Counted from the stretch's first letter, positions 16,112-24,880 are shown. The stretch is 64,000 nt of DNA from an uncultured Anaerolineae bacterium (GCA_905479495.1 CAJQMR010000010.1:372001-436000); one strand, 5' to 3'. Made by a program: numbers and translations. Notes: generated by a model from the sequence alone, not told the origin.

Positions 16112-17845
16112 GTGAAAGTACCCCAGATCTCAAAAAAAGAGATGGAGAAAATCCATCCTGCAATTCCCAATGCTTATGAACAATTAGAACAAGGTCGTAT
16201 CAACCGGCGTGAGTTTATGCGCTTTGCGACCTTGCTCGGCATGTCCGCTGGTGTCGCTACCATTGCGGCAGCATGCGGTGGTGGGGGCACAGCCGATGAA
16301 CCCACTGCCGAAGCGGGTGGCAGTACAGATAGTGGCACCGATAGTGGCACCGATACCGGTTCCGAAACGGCCGCATCCGGTCCAAAGCGTGGTGGTACCT
16401 GGCGCAGTTCGATGAACCTGCAAGGGCTGGATCACCCGGCACGCCTCTCCTGGGTTGAAGGGGCCAATATCGTGCGGCAACTTGGTGAATACCTCACCGA
16501 AACCGGCGTAGACAACATCACCCGCCCCTACCTGCTGGAAAGCTGGGAAGCCAACGACACAGTTGATGAGTGGACCCTAAATCTTCGCCAGGGAATCAAG
16601 TTCAACAATGGCGATGAACTGACGGCCGATGACGTCATGTTTACCATGGGTGAATGGCTCAATCCAGATGTGGGCTCCTCCATGCTGGGATTGCTGTCCC
16701 CCGTTCTTAGCGGCATGAGCGATGTGGAAAAGGTAGATGACTATACCATTAAGCTGCATCTAACCCAGTCCAACATCGCCATCCCTGAATTCCTGTTCCA
16801 CTATCCCGCCATCGTTTTGCATCGCAACTTTGAAGGCGACATCATCCGCCAGCCTGTTGGCACCGGAGCCTTTACCCTCGAAGAGTATGCTGAAGGTGAA
16901 CGCGCCGTCTTTAAGCGTCGTGAAGATTACTGGCGTATGGGTGAAGATGGCTTGCCTTTGCCATACCTAGACGAGCTCATTTACGTTTCCAGTGACAAAG
17001 ACGCTGGTGTCGCGGCCCTCCAATCTGGACAGGTTGATACAATGTATGATCCCCGTCCGTCCGACTGGCAAGCCCTGAAAGAAGTGGATGGCCTAACAGT
17101 GCGACCTGTCACGACGGCTCAATGCCTTGTGCTGCGCATGCGCGTCGATCTGGAACCCTGGAACGACAATCGGGTACGTACGGCCCTAAAGATGTGCCAA
17201 AATCGGGAGCAAATCTTCCAGCTTGCTTACTTCAGCGAAGGTGAACTTTCTATTGATGCCCATGTTGCTCCAGTACAGCCCGCTTACGCCGAAAAACCCA
17301 TTCCTACCTACGATCCAGAAGGCGCACGTGCCCTGCTAGAAGAGTACGCAGCCGAAAAGGGTCTGGAACTGCCCCTACAGGTGACGTTGGCCACCAAAAA
17401 CGACCAGGCCGAACCAGAAATTGCGCAGGCTTTGAAAGAGCAAGCTGCAGCTGGTGGGTTTGACATTGCCCTGGATATTACTGAGCCAAACGGCTATTGG
17501 TCGCGCTGGACTGAAGTTGACCTGGGTATTACGTCCTGGACACACCGTCCGGTGGCTGTCATGCTGTTGCCTTTGGCTTACACCGAAGAAGCCATCGGCA
17601 ACTGGAACGAAACACGCTGGGTTGACGAGGAATTTGAGGACGTACTGCGGCAAGCTCAAGCCACGCTTGATGTAGAGGAGCGGCGTGGTTTGATGTCGCA
17701 AATTGAGGACATCATGCAGGATCGTGGACCTATTGGGAACAGCTTCTGGAAGAACATCTGGAACATTACCTCGGATAAATTCCAAAATGTAAAGGCGCAT
17801 CCAACGGCTTACGATCTGCTTTATGAAGTCTGGAAGGACGAATAA
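16112..17845 (+). CDS. ABC transporter peptide-binding lipoprotein (SBP family 5)
   Basis: The 577-residue extracytoplasmic peptide/opine-binding protein is of the DppA/OppA class. After a short N-terminus it carries a twin-arginine-like signal, INRREFMRFATLLG, ending in lipobox IAAAC (Cys ~51), then a Gly/Asp/Ser-rich linker. The SBP_bac_5 fold follows with YLLESWEANDTVDEWTLNLR and GTGAFTLEEYAEGERAVF. The GTG at 16112 is chosen because GGAGGAG lies 4 nt before it. It delivers peptides or related solutes to the permease pair encoded downstream. The gene lacks exact ACGGCCGT copies, unlike its neighbours. Confidence 0.92.
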   Translation: MKVPQISKKEMEKIHPAIPNAYEQLEQGRINRREFMRFATLLGMSAGVATIAAACGGGGTADEPTAEAGGSTDSGTDSGTDTGSETAASGPKRGGTWRSSMNLQGLDHPARLSWVEGANIVRQLGEYLTETGVDNITRPYLLESWEANDTVDEWTLNLRQGIKFNNGDELTADDVMFTMGEWLNPDVGSSMLGLLSPVLSGMSDVEKVDDYTIKLHLTQSNIAIPEFLFHYPAIVLHRNFEGDIIRQPVGTGAFTLEEYAEGERAVFKRREDYWRMGEDGLPLPYLDELIYVSSDKDAGVAALQSGQVDTMYDPRPSDWQALKEVDGLTVRPVTTAQCLVLRMRVDLEPWNDNRVRTALKMCQNREQIFQLAYFSEGELSIDAHVAPVQPAYAEKPIPTYDPEGARALLEEYAAEKGLELPLQVTLATKNDQAEPEIAQALKEQAAAGGFDIALDITEPNGYWSRWTEVDLGITSWTHRPVAVMLLPLAYTEEAIGNWNETRWVDEEFEDVLRQAQATLDVEERRGLMSQIEDIMQDRGPIGNSFWKNIWNITSDKFQNVKAHPTAYDLLYEVWKDE

Positions 17846-17876
17846 GGTCATCGTAAACGTTAATTAGTAGTTTTGT

Positions 17877-17906
17877 GGAGTCGAGTTTTGGCTAAAACTC
17901 GACTCC
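17877..17906 (+). promoter_or_regulatory. Intercistronic hairpin after the binding-protein gene
   Basis: GGAGTCGAGTTTT (17877-17889) and AAAACTCGACTCC (17894-17906) form a perfect 13-bp stem with a GGCT loop, 31 nt after the binding-protein stop and 25 nt before the permease start. Such hairpins commonly hold up 3' decay and lower expression of downstream membrane components relative to the binding protein. No T-run follows, so read-through is expected. Confidence 0.75.
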
Positions 17907-17931
17907 TATTTCTTGAAATGGGAAGGGTTGA

Positions 17932-19230
17932 ATGGCTCGTTTTCTTGTACGCAGCATCGTTTCTACCATCGTTACTGTTTTATTTGTTTCCATTGTTCTT
18001 TTCGGCCTTCTCGATGCCATTGGCTCTGAACGTGTCATTAATCGTGTCTTGGGCGTGTTTGCTACCGCTGAACAAAAAGCATCCTTCAAAAACCAGTTGA
18101 GTCTGGATGAGCCAATCTGGATACGTTACTCAGACTGGCTGTTGGGCAGCGATTGGCGTGCTGGGCAGTATGTCGATTATGACATCGTGACCGCGCCAAA
18201 CCCAACAACGGGTGAATTGCAATGGTGGGCTGAAGTTGACGGCCAACTGATGCGCTGGCAGCTTGATGGGGAAGACCTGATCGCCCTGATTCGACAAGAG
18301 GATGGTTCTACCGTTCCTCAGACGGCCAATGAGTATTGGCAATCTGATGGAGACATTGAAACCTTTTGGGGTGTCGATACTGAAAATCGCGTTGTTTTGT
18401 GGCAGCGTGGTGGTGGTGCCCCCGTCTACGTAATTACATCGGCTGGATTGCGCCAGGAAGGAGACGGTCCCCGCGATTATATTCCCTTGCGCAAAGGTAT
18501 GGTCCGTTTGGACCCAGGCATTTCCTCAGAGACAAGACGCCCAGTTGCGGTAACGCTTCTGCCGCGTCTGCGCAACACGCTGATTCTTGCCGGACTGGCC
18601 TTTATTTTTATTATGCCGCTAGCATTATTATTAGGCATTATTGCCGGGATTAATGAAGGAAAGTTAATCGACCGGATTATCTCAATTACCAGTTTGGCGG
18701 CCACTGCGACGCCAGAATTTGTCACCGGAATTTTCTTGATCTTGATCCTCGGCATCTGGTTGGAATTAGTACCCGCCGTGGCGCTTTTTACCAGTGCAGA
18801 TGCTATTTTCGAGACGCCGTCCTTGCTGATACTGCCGTTGTTGACGTTAACGGCCGTTGAACTCGGCTATATCGTTCGCATGACAAGGGCCAGCATGGTG
18901 GAAGTCATGGCCACATCCTATATTCGAACCGCCATCATCAAAGGAATGCCATACTGGCGGGTCGTCTTTCGTCATGCTATTCGCAATGCACTGATGGCAC
19001 CAATTACCATCATGATGCTGCACGTCAACTATCTGGTAGGTGGCGTGGTGGTCGTGGAAGCTATCTTTGGCTATCCGGGGCTGGGCAAATACATCTACGA
19101 TTCAGCGATTGCCAGCGACACCAATGCCGTCATCGCTGCGGCCATGGTCACAGTAATCATTGCCATCGCCACCAGGCTGATTGGCGATCTGGCTTATACC
19201 TATCTGAATCCTCGGATACGTTACGCATAG
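17932..19230 (+). CDS. ABC transporter permease, DppB/OppB family, with an extra N-terminal domain
   Basis: The 432-residue permease has the first membrane helix at ~5-28 and the remaining five after residue 215, with the family's cytoplasmic EAA-type loop VMATSYIRTAIIKGMPYWRV (~325-344) and a final YTYLNPRIRY. Family members are usually about 300-340 residues. Here roughly 130 extra residues (~65-195), rich in Trp and acidic residues (ELQWWAEVDGQLMRWQLDGEDL), lie between helix 1 and the channel core, facing outward. The domain probably touches the binding protein, but it is not recognised. It forms a heterodimer with the next gene product. Confidence 0.9.
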   Translation: MARFLVRSIVSTIVTVLFVSIVLFGLLDAIGSERVINRVLGVFATAEQKASFKNQLSLDEPIWIRYSDWLLGSDWRAGQYVDYDIVTAPNPTTGELQWWAEVDGQLMRWQLDGEDLIALIRQEDGSTVPQTANEYWQSDGDIETFWGVDTENRVVLWQRGGGAPVYVITSAGLRQEGDGPRDYIPLRKGMVRLDPGISSETRRPVAVTLLPRLRNTLILAGLAFIFIMPLALLLGIIAGINEGKLIDRIISITSLAATATPEFVTGIFLILILGIWLELVPAVALFTSADAIFETPSLLILPLLTLTAVELGYIVRMTRASMVEVMATSYIRTAIIKGMPYWRVVFRHAIRNALMAPITIMMLHVNYLVGGVVVVEAIFGYPGLGKYIYDSAIASDTNAVIAAAMVTVIIAIATRLIGDLAYTYLNPRIRYA

Positions 19231-19238
19231 GAGAAGAT

Positions 19239-20165
19239 ATGGCAACCGCACAACCAACACTCACCCAAGCAAGCGAGCCATCTCGATGGCAAAAGATGTG
19301 GAAAAGCATATCGATTGTCTTTGAGTCACGCGTGGCTACAGTTGGCTTAGCAATCATCCTGTTTTGGCTCGTACTTGGTTTCATTTCTCTTTTTTGGACC
19401 CCATTTGAACCAAACGCTTCAGAGTTTACCCAAAATCTGCCGCCAAACGGTACCAACTGGCTGGGCACAGATCATTTGGGTCGCGACATTTTATCGCGAT
19501 TGATGCAGGGCACACAGGTCATCTTGCTAAAAACGCGACTTCCCGGCGACACGGAATGGTTCATCCCTGGTGGCGTTGCCCTGTGGGGCGTCTTTGGCTC
19601 TTTACTGCTTGGCTCATTTTTTGGCCTCAACGCTGGTTATCGCGGCGGGTGGGCCGATCAAATTATTATGCAAATCCTGGATGCACTTATTGCCTTTCCG
19701 GTCATTGTGCTTTATCTGGTGATTATCGCCGCCCTGGGGCCCAGTGATTTGGTAGTTATTTTAGCCATCACCATTACTGGGGCACCGGGCATTGCTCGCC
19801 TGGTTCGCAGTCTGGCGCTAGACATTAAAACTCGTGATTATATTCGTGCGGCCGAAACGCGGGGCGAAAACGTCTGGTTTATCATGTATCGGGAGATTCT
19901 ACCCAATGCCCGTGGCCCAATTTTAGTCGATGCGATGTTGCGCGTTGGTTATGCAATTTTTGCAATTGGTACACTCGGCTTTTTGGGTATTGGGTTACCA
20001 CCGCCTGATCCTGACTGGGGCAATATGGTCAATGAGGCGCGCAAGTTCATCTTTAGTAATCAATGGGCCGTGATATGGCCAGCGATGGCCATTGCCACGC
20101 TCGTCATTGGCCTGAATCTGTTCGCCGATGGCCTGCGCGAAGAGTTAACACGGTTTCAAAAATAG
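19239..20165 (+). CDS. ABC transporter permease, DppC/OppC family
   Basis: The 308-residue partner permease has an N-terminal helix (~30-50), NWLGTDHLGRDILSRLMQGTQV (the DppC signature, ~75-96) and five further helices, with the EAA loop RDYIRAAETRGENVWFIMYREILPN (~200-224). A short inserted stretch between the signature and helix 2 (LKTRLPGDTEWFIPGG) is unusual. It starts 8 nt after the DppB-type stop with a GGAG just upstream and lies 3 nt before the ATPase gene. Confidence 0.93.
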   Translation: MATAQPTLTQASEPSRWQKMWKSISIVFESRVATVGLAIILFWLVLGFISLFWTPFEPNASEFTQNLPPNGTNWLGTDHLGRDILSRLMQGTQVILLKTRLPGDTEWFIPGGVALWGVFGSLLLGSFFGLNAGYRGGWADQIIMQILDALIAFPVIVLYLVIIAALGPSDLVVILAITITGAPGIARLVRSLALDIKTRDYIRAAETRGENVWFIMYREILPNARGPILVDAMLRVGYAIFAIGTLGFLGIGLPPPDPDWGNMVNEARKFIFSNQWAVIWPAMAIATLVIGLNLFADGLREELTRFQK

Positions 20166-20168
20166 GAT

Positions 20169-22283
20169 ATGGCGATGGAATGGCAAGTAGACGATAAGAA
20201 AGCTTCCGTATTGAAGGTAGAAGACGTAGCCGTCGCCTACAAAGTTCGCGGTGGAGAAATTGAGGCTGTGCAAAATGTCTCTTTTGATATTCGCCGGGGT
20301 GAATCTTTTGGTGTTGTAGGTGAATCGGGCTGTGGCAAAAGCACAATGGCCTGGGCCATTGTGAACTTTTTAGGATCTAACGGCTACGTAAAACGCGGCA
20401 GTATCAAGTTTCAGGGACAAGAATTGGTAGGCAAGGGTGGCGAGGAGCTACGGCAGCTTCGTGGTGACCAAATTGCGATGGTGTTTCAAGACCCCATGCA
20501 GGCACTGAACCCTTCGATGACGTTGGGCGATCAGATGAAGGAAGTGCTGACGGTTCACCGTGGCATCAGCGACAAAGAGGCCGCCAAGCGCTGTGTAGAA
20601 ATGCTAGAGCGAGTGTACATGCCAGATGCGGCCAATGTGATGAAGCGGTATGCACACCAGATTTCTGGCGGGCAGCAGCAGCGTGTGGTGATTGCGATGG
20701 CGCTGCTGAACAATCCGGCACTTTTGATTATGGATGAGCCAACAACGGCGTTGGATGTGACGGTGGAAGCGGCCGTTCTTGACCTGATCTCTGAACTGCG
20801 CCGGGACTTTGACACGGCCATCATGTACATCACCCATAATTTAGGGGTAGTGGCTCGTGTGTGCACCCGTGTAGGGGTGATGTATGCCGGGGAAATGGTG
20901 GAGCGGGCCGAAATCGAGCAGCTTTTTGAATCACCACAGCATCCGTACACGCAAGGGTTACTGCGCTGTGTACCTAAATTAGGCGCTGATAAATCTGGCA
21001 GCATTTTGTACCCCATTCGTGGCCGGGTGCCTGCGCCGAATAATCGGCCGATGGGCTGCATGTACACACCGCGCTGCGATTATGCTCAGGACCGGTGTGT
21101 GGCAGAACGGCCGCAGCTACGCACAATGAAGAACGGAACGGCCGTACGCTGCCACTTTGCCGAAGAAATCGACCCCAGCCAATGGATTCCTTCCGAGGAA
21201 ATCCAACCAACAGTGGACATCACTCAGGAAGTTAAAAGCGATGAAACTTTGCTGGAAGTACAAAACCTGCAAAAGTATTATGAGGTGAAAGGCAGTTCCA
21301 TCCGCGATGTGTTGGGTCTTGGCGAGCCACGCTACGTAAAAGCAGTGGAAAATGCCAGCTTCAACGTTAAAAAAGGCAAAACCCTGGGTGTGGTCGGCGA
21401 ATCTGGCTGCGGCAAAAGCACGCTCATTAAAACCTTAATCGGTTTAGAAGATAGCACCAACGGCGATGCCACCTTCATGGGTTTCGACATTACAGGCGAC
21501 CTGGGAACCCGCAATGAAAAATTGATTCAAGAACTGCAAATGGTGTTCCAGAACCCGGATTCCACCATGAACCCATCCTATACCGTCGGGCAGCAAATTG
21601 GACGCCCCATGGAACGGTTTGGCACCGTGCCTAAAGACCAAATTCGCAGCGAAGTCATCAAGCTGTTGGAGTCAATGCGACTGGGAGCAAATTATTACAA
21701 TCGGCTGCCGCGCCAGCTGAGCGGTGGCGAGAAGCAGCGTGTGGGTATTGCCCGGGCACTGGCCAGTCGGCCAGACCTGGTGCTGTGCGATGAGCCGGTA
21801 AGCGCCCTGGATGTTTCTGTACAAGCCGCACTGCTCAACTTGCTATTAGAAGTACAGCAAGAGTACAAAACCACCATGATTTTTATTGCCCATGATTTAT
21901 CGGTCGTGCGCTTCTTCTCAGATGATGTAGCCGTGATGTATTTGGGCCAGATTATGGAAATTGGTCCGGCTGAGGCGATTTATGCCCCACCCTATCATCC
22001 CTACACCGAGGCGCTGCTTTCGGCCGTACCTATCCCGGACCCCACTGCCAAGCAAAAGCATATTCGGCTAGATGGGTCCGTGCCCAGCGCCATTAATCCG
22101 CCCAGTGGCTGTCGTTTTCACACGCGATGCCCTCGTCGCGAACTGCTGCCAGACGGCGGCAAAATATGCGAAGAGGAAATCCCACCCTGGCGTGAACTAG
22201 AAGGTGGGCACAGAATTTTCTGCCATATTCCAGAAGAGACCTTGCGCACGTTTGACCCCGTAATTTCAACAGCAAATGGCTAA
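20169..22283 (+). CDS. Fused double ATP-binding subunit of the peptide ABC transporter (DppD-DppF fusion)
   Basis: The 704-residue protein has two complete ABC ATPase halves. Half 1 (~10-330) has Walker A GESGCGKSTM, signature SGGQQQR, Walker B LLIMDEPTTALD and an oligopeptide C-terminal tail with paired cysteines (MYTPRCDYAQDRC). Half 2 (~360-695) repeats this with GESGCGKSTL, LSGGEKQR, LVLCDEPVSALD and GCRFHTRCPRRE. The cysteines match those that hold an iron-sulfur cluster in some Dpp/Opp ATPases. It powers import through the permease pair. GsiA/YejF-type proteins show the same fusion. Confidence 0.95.
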   Translation: MAMEWQVDDKKASVLKVEDVAVAYKVRGGEIEAVQNVSFDIRRGESFGVVGESGCGKSTMAWAIVNFLGSNGYVKRGSIKFQGQELVGKGGEELRQLRGDQIAMVFQDPMQALNPSMTLGDQMKEVLTVHRGISDKEAAKRCVEMLERVYMPDAANVMKRYAHQISGGQQQRVVIAMALLNNPALLIMDEPTTALDVTVEAAVLDLISELRRDFDTAIMYITHNLGVVARVCTRVGVMYAGEMVERAEIEQLFESPQHPYTQGLLRCVPKLGADKSGSILYPIRGRVPAPNNRPMGCMYTPRCDYAQDRCVAERPQLRTMKNGTAVRCHFAEEIDPSQWIPSEEIQPTVDITQEVKSDETLLEVQNLQKYYEVKGSSIRDVLGLGEPRYVKAVENASFNVKKGKTLGVVGESGCGKSTLIKTLIGLEDSTNGDATFMGFDITGDLGTRNEKLIQELQMVFQNPDSTMNPSYTVGQQIGRPMERFGTVPKDQIRSEVIKLLESMRLGANYYNRLPRQLSGGEKQRVGIARALASRPDLVLCDEPVSALDVSVQAALLNLLLEVQQEYKTTMIFIAHDLSVVRFFSDDVAVMYLGQIMEIGPAEAIYAPPYHPYTEALLSAVPIPDPTAKQKHIRLDGSVPSAINPPSGCRFHTRCPRRELLPDGGKICEEEIPPWRELEGGHRIFCHIPEETLRTFDPVISTANG

Positions 22284-22334
22284 TAATTCTTATAGCGTCG
22301 GCAAACCGCTTAACTAACAGGAAGGGAACAAAAC

Positions 22335-22994
22335 ATGCTTGTTAAAGAATGTATGACCAGACATCCAATCATTATCTCGCCATCGACCAAGGTAATCGAA
22401 GCCCAAAAAATCATGACAGAAAATCATGTTCGTCATTTGCCCGTTGCCTCAGACGGCAAAAAACTGAAAGGGCTCATCACCCGTACGCGACTTTCGCTTA
22501 AGCCAGACATGCTCGGCAGCCTGGATATGTGGGAAATTTCGCGTCAGTTAAGCAATCTAACTGTAAAAAACGTGATGGTGAAAAAAGAAGATGTGCTCAC
22601 CATCCATGCAGATCGCACCATTGAACGAGCCGCTAAAATGATGGCTGACCATAAAGTGGGTTGTCTGCCTGTTCTTGATGATGATGGTGTCGTTGAGGGA
22701 ATCATTTCCGAGGTAGATGTGCTGCGTTCTTACCAGGAGATGCTGGGGTTACCGGCTGATGGCCTGCGGGTTACCGTGCGTATGCAAAACCGAAAGGGAG
22801 AATTCTCCAAATTGATGAAGGTGTTGGGTGATAATGATTGGGGCGTTATGGGCATTGGCACTTATCCAACCCACCGGAAAGAGGGCTGGTATGATGTGGT
22901 GTTAAAAATTCCGAACGTCTCGGTTGAACAAGTGCGCGGGGCATTTAGCCAGATCGAAGCGCAGGAAGTTGTTGATATTCGGGATGTTGTGTAA
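22335..22994 (+). CDS. CBS-pair protein with C-terminal ACT domain (AcuB-like)
   Basis: The 219-residue cytosolic protein has two CBS motifs (MLVKECMTRHPIIISPSTKV.. and NLTVKNVMVKKEDVLTIHADRT..; ~1-60 and 75-135) followed by an ACT-like domain (~143-215; LRVTVRMQNRKGEFSKLMKVL). CBS pairs bind adenosine nucleotides and ACT domains small ligands, so it is likely a regulator or sensor. AcuB proteins share this arrangement. GGAAGGG lies before the ATG. It follows the transporter operon by 51 nt and is closed by an intrinsic terminator. Confidence 0.9.
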   Translation: MLVKECMTRHPIIISPSTKVIEAQKIMTENHVRHLPVASDGKKLKGLITRTRLSLKPDMLGSLDMWEISRQLSNLTVKNVMVKKEDVLTIHADRTIERAAKMMADHKVGCLPVLDDDGVVEGIISEVDVLRSYQEMLGLPADGLRVTVRMQNRKGEFSKLMKVLGDNDWGVMGIGTYPTHRKEGWYDVVLKIPNVSVEQVRGAFSQIEAQEVVDIRDVV

Positions 22995-23023
22995 TTCTCA
23001 TCGGAAATAATCCAGAAGGTTTT

Positions 23024-23054
23024 AAAAGAGAGGGCACGCCACCTTCTCTTTTTT
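23024..23054 (+). terminator. Intrinsic terminator after the CBS-ACT gene
   Basis: AAAAGAGAGGG (23024-23034) pairs with CCTTCTCTTTT (23042-23052) with one G-U wobble and a 7-nt loop, followed by further T residues. It ends the transporter/CBS transcription unit and overlaps the last codons of the opposing gene at 23053. Confidence 0.85.
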
Positions 23055-23478
23055 ATTTGAAGGTAGTTGTTCGGGTCACAAATACCAGTTGGCCCTCTGG
23101 CGTTCCACAAATAACGACGCTAACAAAACGCTCGGCACGGAAAAACTGGTCTTCTGATTCCAATAAGATACAGGAGCCATTGGCCCGTGATTCGGCACCT
23201 GTGTTAAATTTGAGGGAGTACCATTCATACACTGCTCTAAAGCCATCATCAATGCGATAAGAATCGTCCCAACGATACGAGCGGGGCAAACTTTTGTAGT
23301 TGCTATGGGTGGAGAGCGGTATGGCACCTGGATATTGGGCTTGCTGTCTATCCTGTTTAATCAATGAAACAAGGCCAAATCCGATGCCAAATATGAATAC
23401 GAGGGATAATACGCCAAGGCCTGCCAGAAGACGCTGGTTATAGGCTTTTATAGCAGAATTAGAATTTGAAACATTCAT
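23053..23478 (-). CDS. Hypothetical single-pass membrane protein
   Basis: The 141-residue protein starts MNVSNSNSAIKAYNQRL, has one transmembrane helix (~19-40, GLGVLSLVFIFGIGFGLVSL) and an extracytoplasmic C-terminal domain of about 95 residues containing one YRWDDSYRIDD stretch and two cysteines (SCILLESE, VVICGTPEG). No family is recognised. Its ATG (23478-23476) overlaps the ATG of the divergent gene (23477-23479) as a shared CATG, so translation starts of both strands occupy the same four bases. No Shine-Dalgarno is seen. Confidence 0.65.
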   Translation of the reverse strand: MNVSNSNSAIKAYNQRLLAGLGVLSLVFIFGIGFGLVSLIKQDRQQAQYPGAIPLSTHSNYKSLPRSYRWDDSYRIDDGFRAVYEWYSLKFNTGAESRANGSCILLESEDQFFRAERFVSVVICGTPEGQLVFVTRTTTFK

Positions 23479-24697
23479 GACAGCAAATCCAACGATTTCA
23501 TCTTTATTAACGGTCCCAACTTTGGCAGAAAACGGCCGTTCCCAACTGACAGTTGGGGTGCAGCTAAGTGATGGGCAGCGGTTTTGGGCCACTTGTGTTG
23601 ATGTGCCTGCGGTGTCACGGTCGGACGAGACTGCCGTTTTCGATCCCACTCAAGCCGCCAAACACGTACAAGATTTGGTACTACCGGTGTGGCAAGGCCA
23701 GGCGGTGATCATGTTTCGGCCGCTGGCCCAGAGGCTGCTGCCCCTCATGGAACCGTTTAGCTACACACGTACTGTTCCGCCTAAGCCACAGCCTGCTACC
23801 GGAACCGTAACGCGCCGCAGCCTGATCACTGGCTTTTTGGCAGAGGAAGAAGCGCCAGAACCACGTTTAGAAGCCGTTACCATCGAACGGCCGTTGCACC
23901 CAGCGTTGCAATATGGTCTAACAGCGGCCTTGCTTCGAGCGGTGGCGGCGGTGAATCGGGAATCGGTGGCGGCACGGGTGGCGCGAGAGTATGGGTTGGC
24001 TTTGGCGGAAACGGCCGTTCCCCTGCAAATCGCCCTCGATGATGAAACCTTGCAAACGGCCCACACCATCCTGGCCACAAACGTTGCCTCATTGGGTTAT
24101 ACCACAGGCAAAAACAACCACAAAGCTGCCTTGGGGGCCAACGCGGAGCGGCTGCAGCGGCACCTACGGCAGGTGGCTGCCTGGTTGCCCACCGTCGATT
24201 CTTCTTTTCAGCCAGCGATTCACCTTGATCTACGTGATGGGTTTCGTGACCTCTTTAACAATGACGAAGGCAAGGTCCTCGGTGCGCTTTTTGGGCTGGA
24301 GCAGGCAGCTAAGCCGTACCACCTCCATGTGCAAAATCCAGTTTGGCATGATAGCCGTGAGGCCCAGCGAAAGTCATTGGAGAAGCTGCGGGGCTACCTG
24401 GCGTTTCGTCGCCTTAAGCTTAAGCTGGTGGCTGACGCCTGGGTAGATTCGTTGGCTGATGTAAAAGATTTTGCCAATCCTGAAGTGTGCCACATGGTGC
24501 ATATTAACCTGCCCAGGTTGGGAAATTTGGAGGCGGGGATTACGGCCGTCTCGCACCTAAAATCCCAAAACCAATCAATCATCCTCTCCGGCGAAGACAG
24601 CCCGCTAACAACCCACATCGCGCTGGCCGCTACCCCCACCATCCTGAGTGGTTCCCCCCAACTGCATTACAACGAAATGCAAAAATTCCTTCGATAA
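23477..24697 (+). CDS. Diverged methylaspartate ammonia-lyase homologue (enolase superfamily)
   Basis: The 406-residue protein is collinear with methylaspartate ammonia-lyase: HLDLRDGF matches HIDVYGTIG, AAKPYHLHVQNPV matches AAKPFHLRIEGPM, KLVADAWVDS matches ELVADEWCNT, and CHMVHINLPRLGN matches GHMVQIKTPDLGG. With a constant offset of 13 residues, metal ligands Asp238 and Asp307 are kept (Asp251, Asp320) but Glu273 is Gln286. The catalytic Lys331 is Asn344, Gln329 is His342, His194 is Gly207 and Thr360 is Glu373. It cannot use the known mechanism and may catalyse another reaction or be non-enzymatic. The start lacks a Shine-Dalgarno. (Family residues are from memory of the clostridial enzyme.). 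Confidence 0.78.
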   Translation: MTANPTISSLLTVPTLAENGRSQLTVGVQLSDGQRFWATCVDVPAVSRSDETAVFDPTQAAKHVQDLVLPVWQGQAVIMFRPLAQRLLPLMEPFSYTRTVPPKPQPATGTVTRRSLITGFLAEEEAPEPRLEAVTIERPLHPALQYGLTAALLRAVAAVNRESVAARVAREYGLALAETAVPLQIALDDETLQTAHTILATNVASLGYTTGKNNHKAALGANAERLQRHLRQVAAWLPTVDSSFQPAIHLDLRDGFRDLFNNDEGKVLGALFGLEQAAKPYHLHVQNPVWHDSREAQRKSLEKLRGYLAFRRLKLKLVADAWVDSLADVKDFANPEVCHMVHINLPRLGNLEAGITAVSHLKSQNQSIILSGEDSPLTTHIALAATPTILSGSPQLHYNEMQKFLR

Positions 24698-24708
24698 AAA
24701 ATACGGAA

Positions 24709-24746
24709 CACAGAGTTACGCAGAGAAGCCACAGAGCTTCACAGAG
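24709..24746. repeat. Four helically phased CACAGAG repeats
   Basis: CACAGAG or CGCAGAG occurs at 24709, 24719, 24730 and 24740, with starts 10, 11 and 10 bp apart, so all copies face one side of the helix. It lies just after the ammonia-lyase-like gene and about 60 bp upstream of the IclR promoter. It shares words with the hairpins at 4814 and 9551 but is arranged as direct repeats. Confidence 0.65.
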
Positions 24747-24801
24747 AGAAAACAGAAAAAACCTAACGATATTTTGTCACCTTTCCACAAAGTAAGTCAG
24801 T

Positions 24802-24830
24802 TTGAAAGTTCACTCGACTAGGGTTATACT
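24802..24830 (+). promoter_or_regulatory. Promoter of the IclR-family gene with a 12-codon upstream reading frame
   Basis: TTGAAA (24802-24807) and TATACT (24825-24830) are 17 bp apart. Transcription should begin near 24837. The first AUG (24843) opens a 12-codon frame, MLKQCFTIRNKN, whose TAA (24879-24881) overlaps the ATG of the regulator gene as TAATG. With no Shine-Dalgarno before the regulator, its translation may depend on termination of this short peptide. Confidence 0.6.
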
Positions 24831-24880
24831 ATCTTGACCCGTATGCTAAAACAGTGTTTCACAATACGCAACAAAAACTA

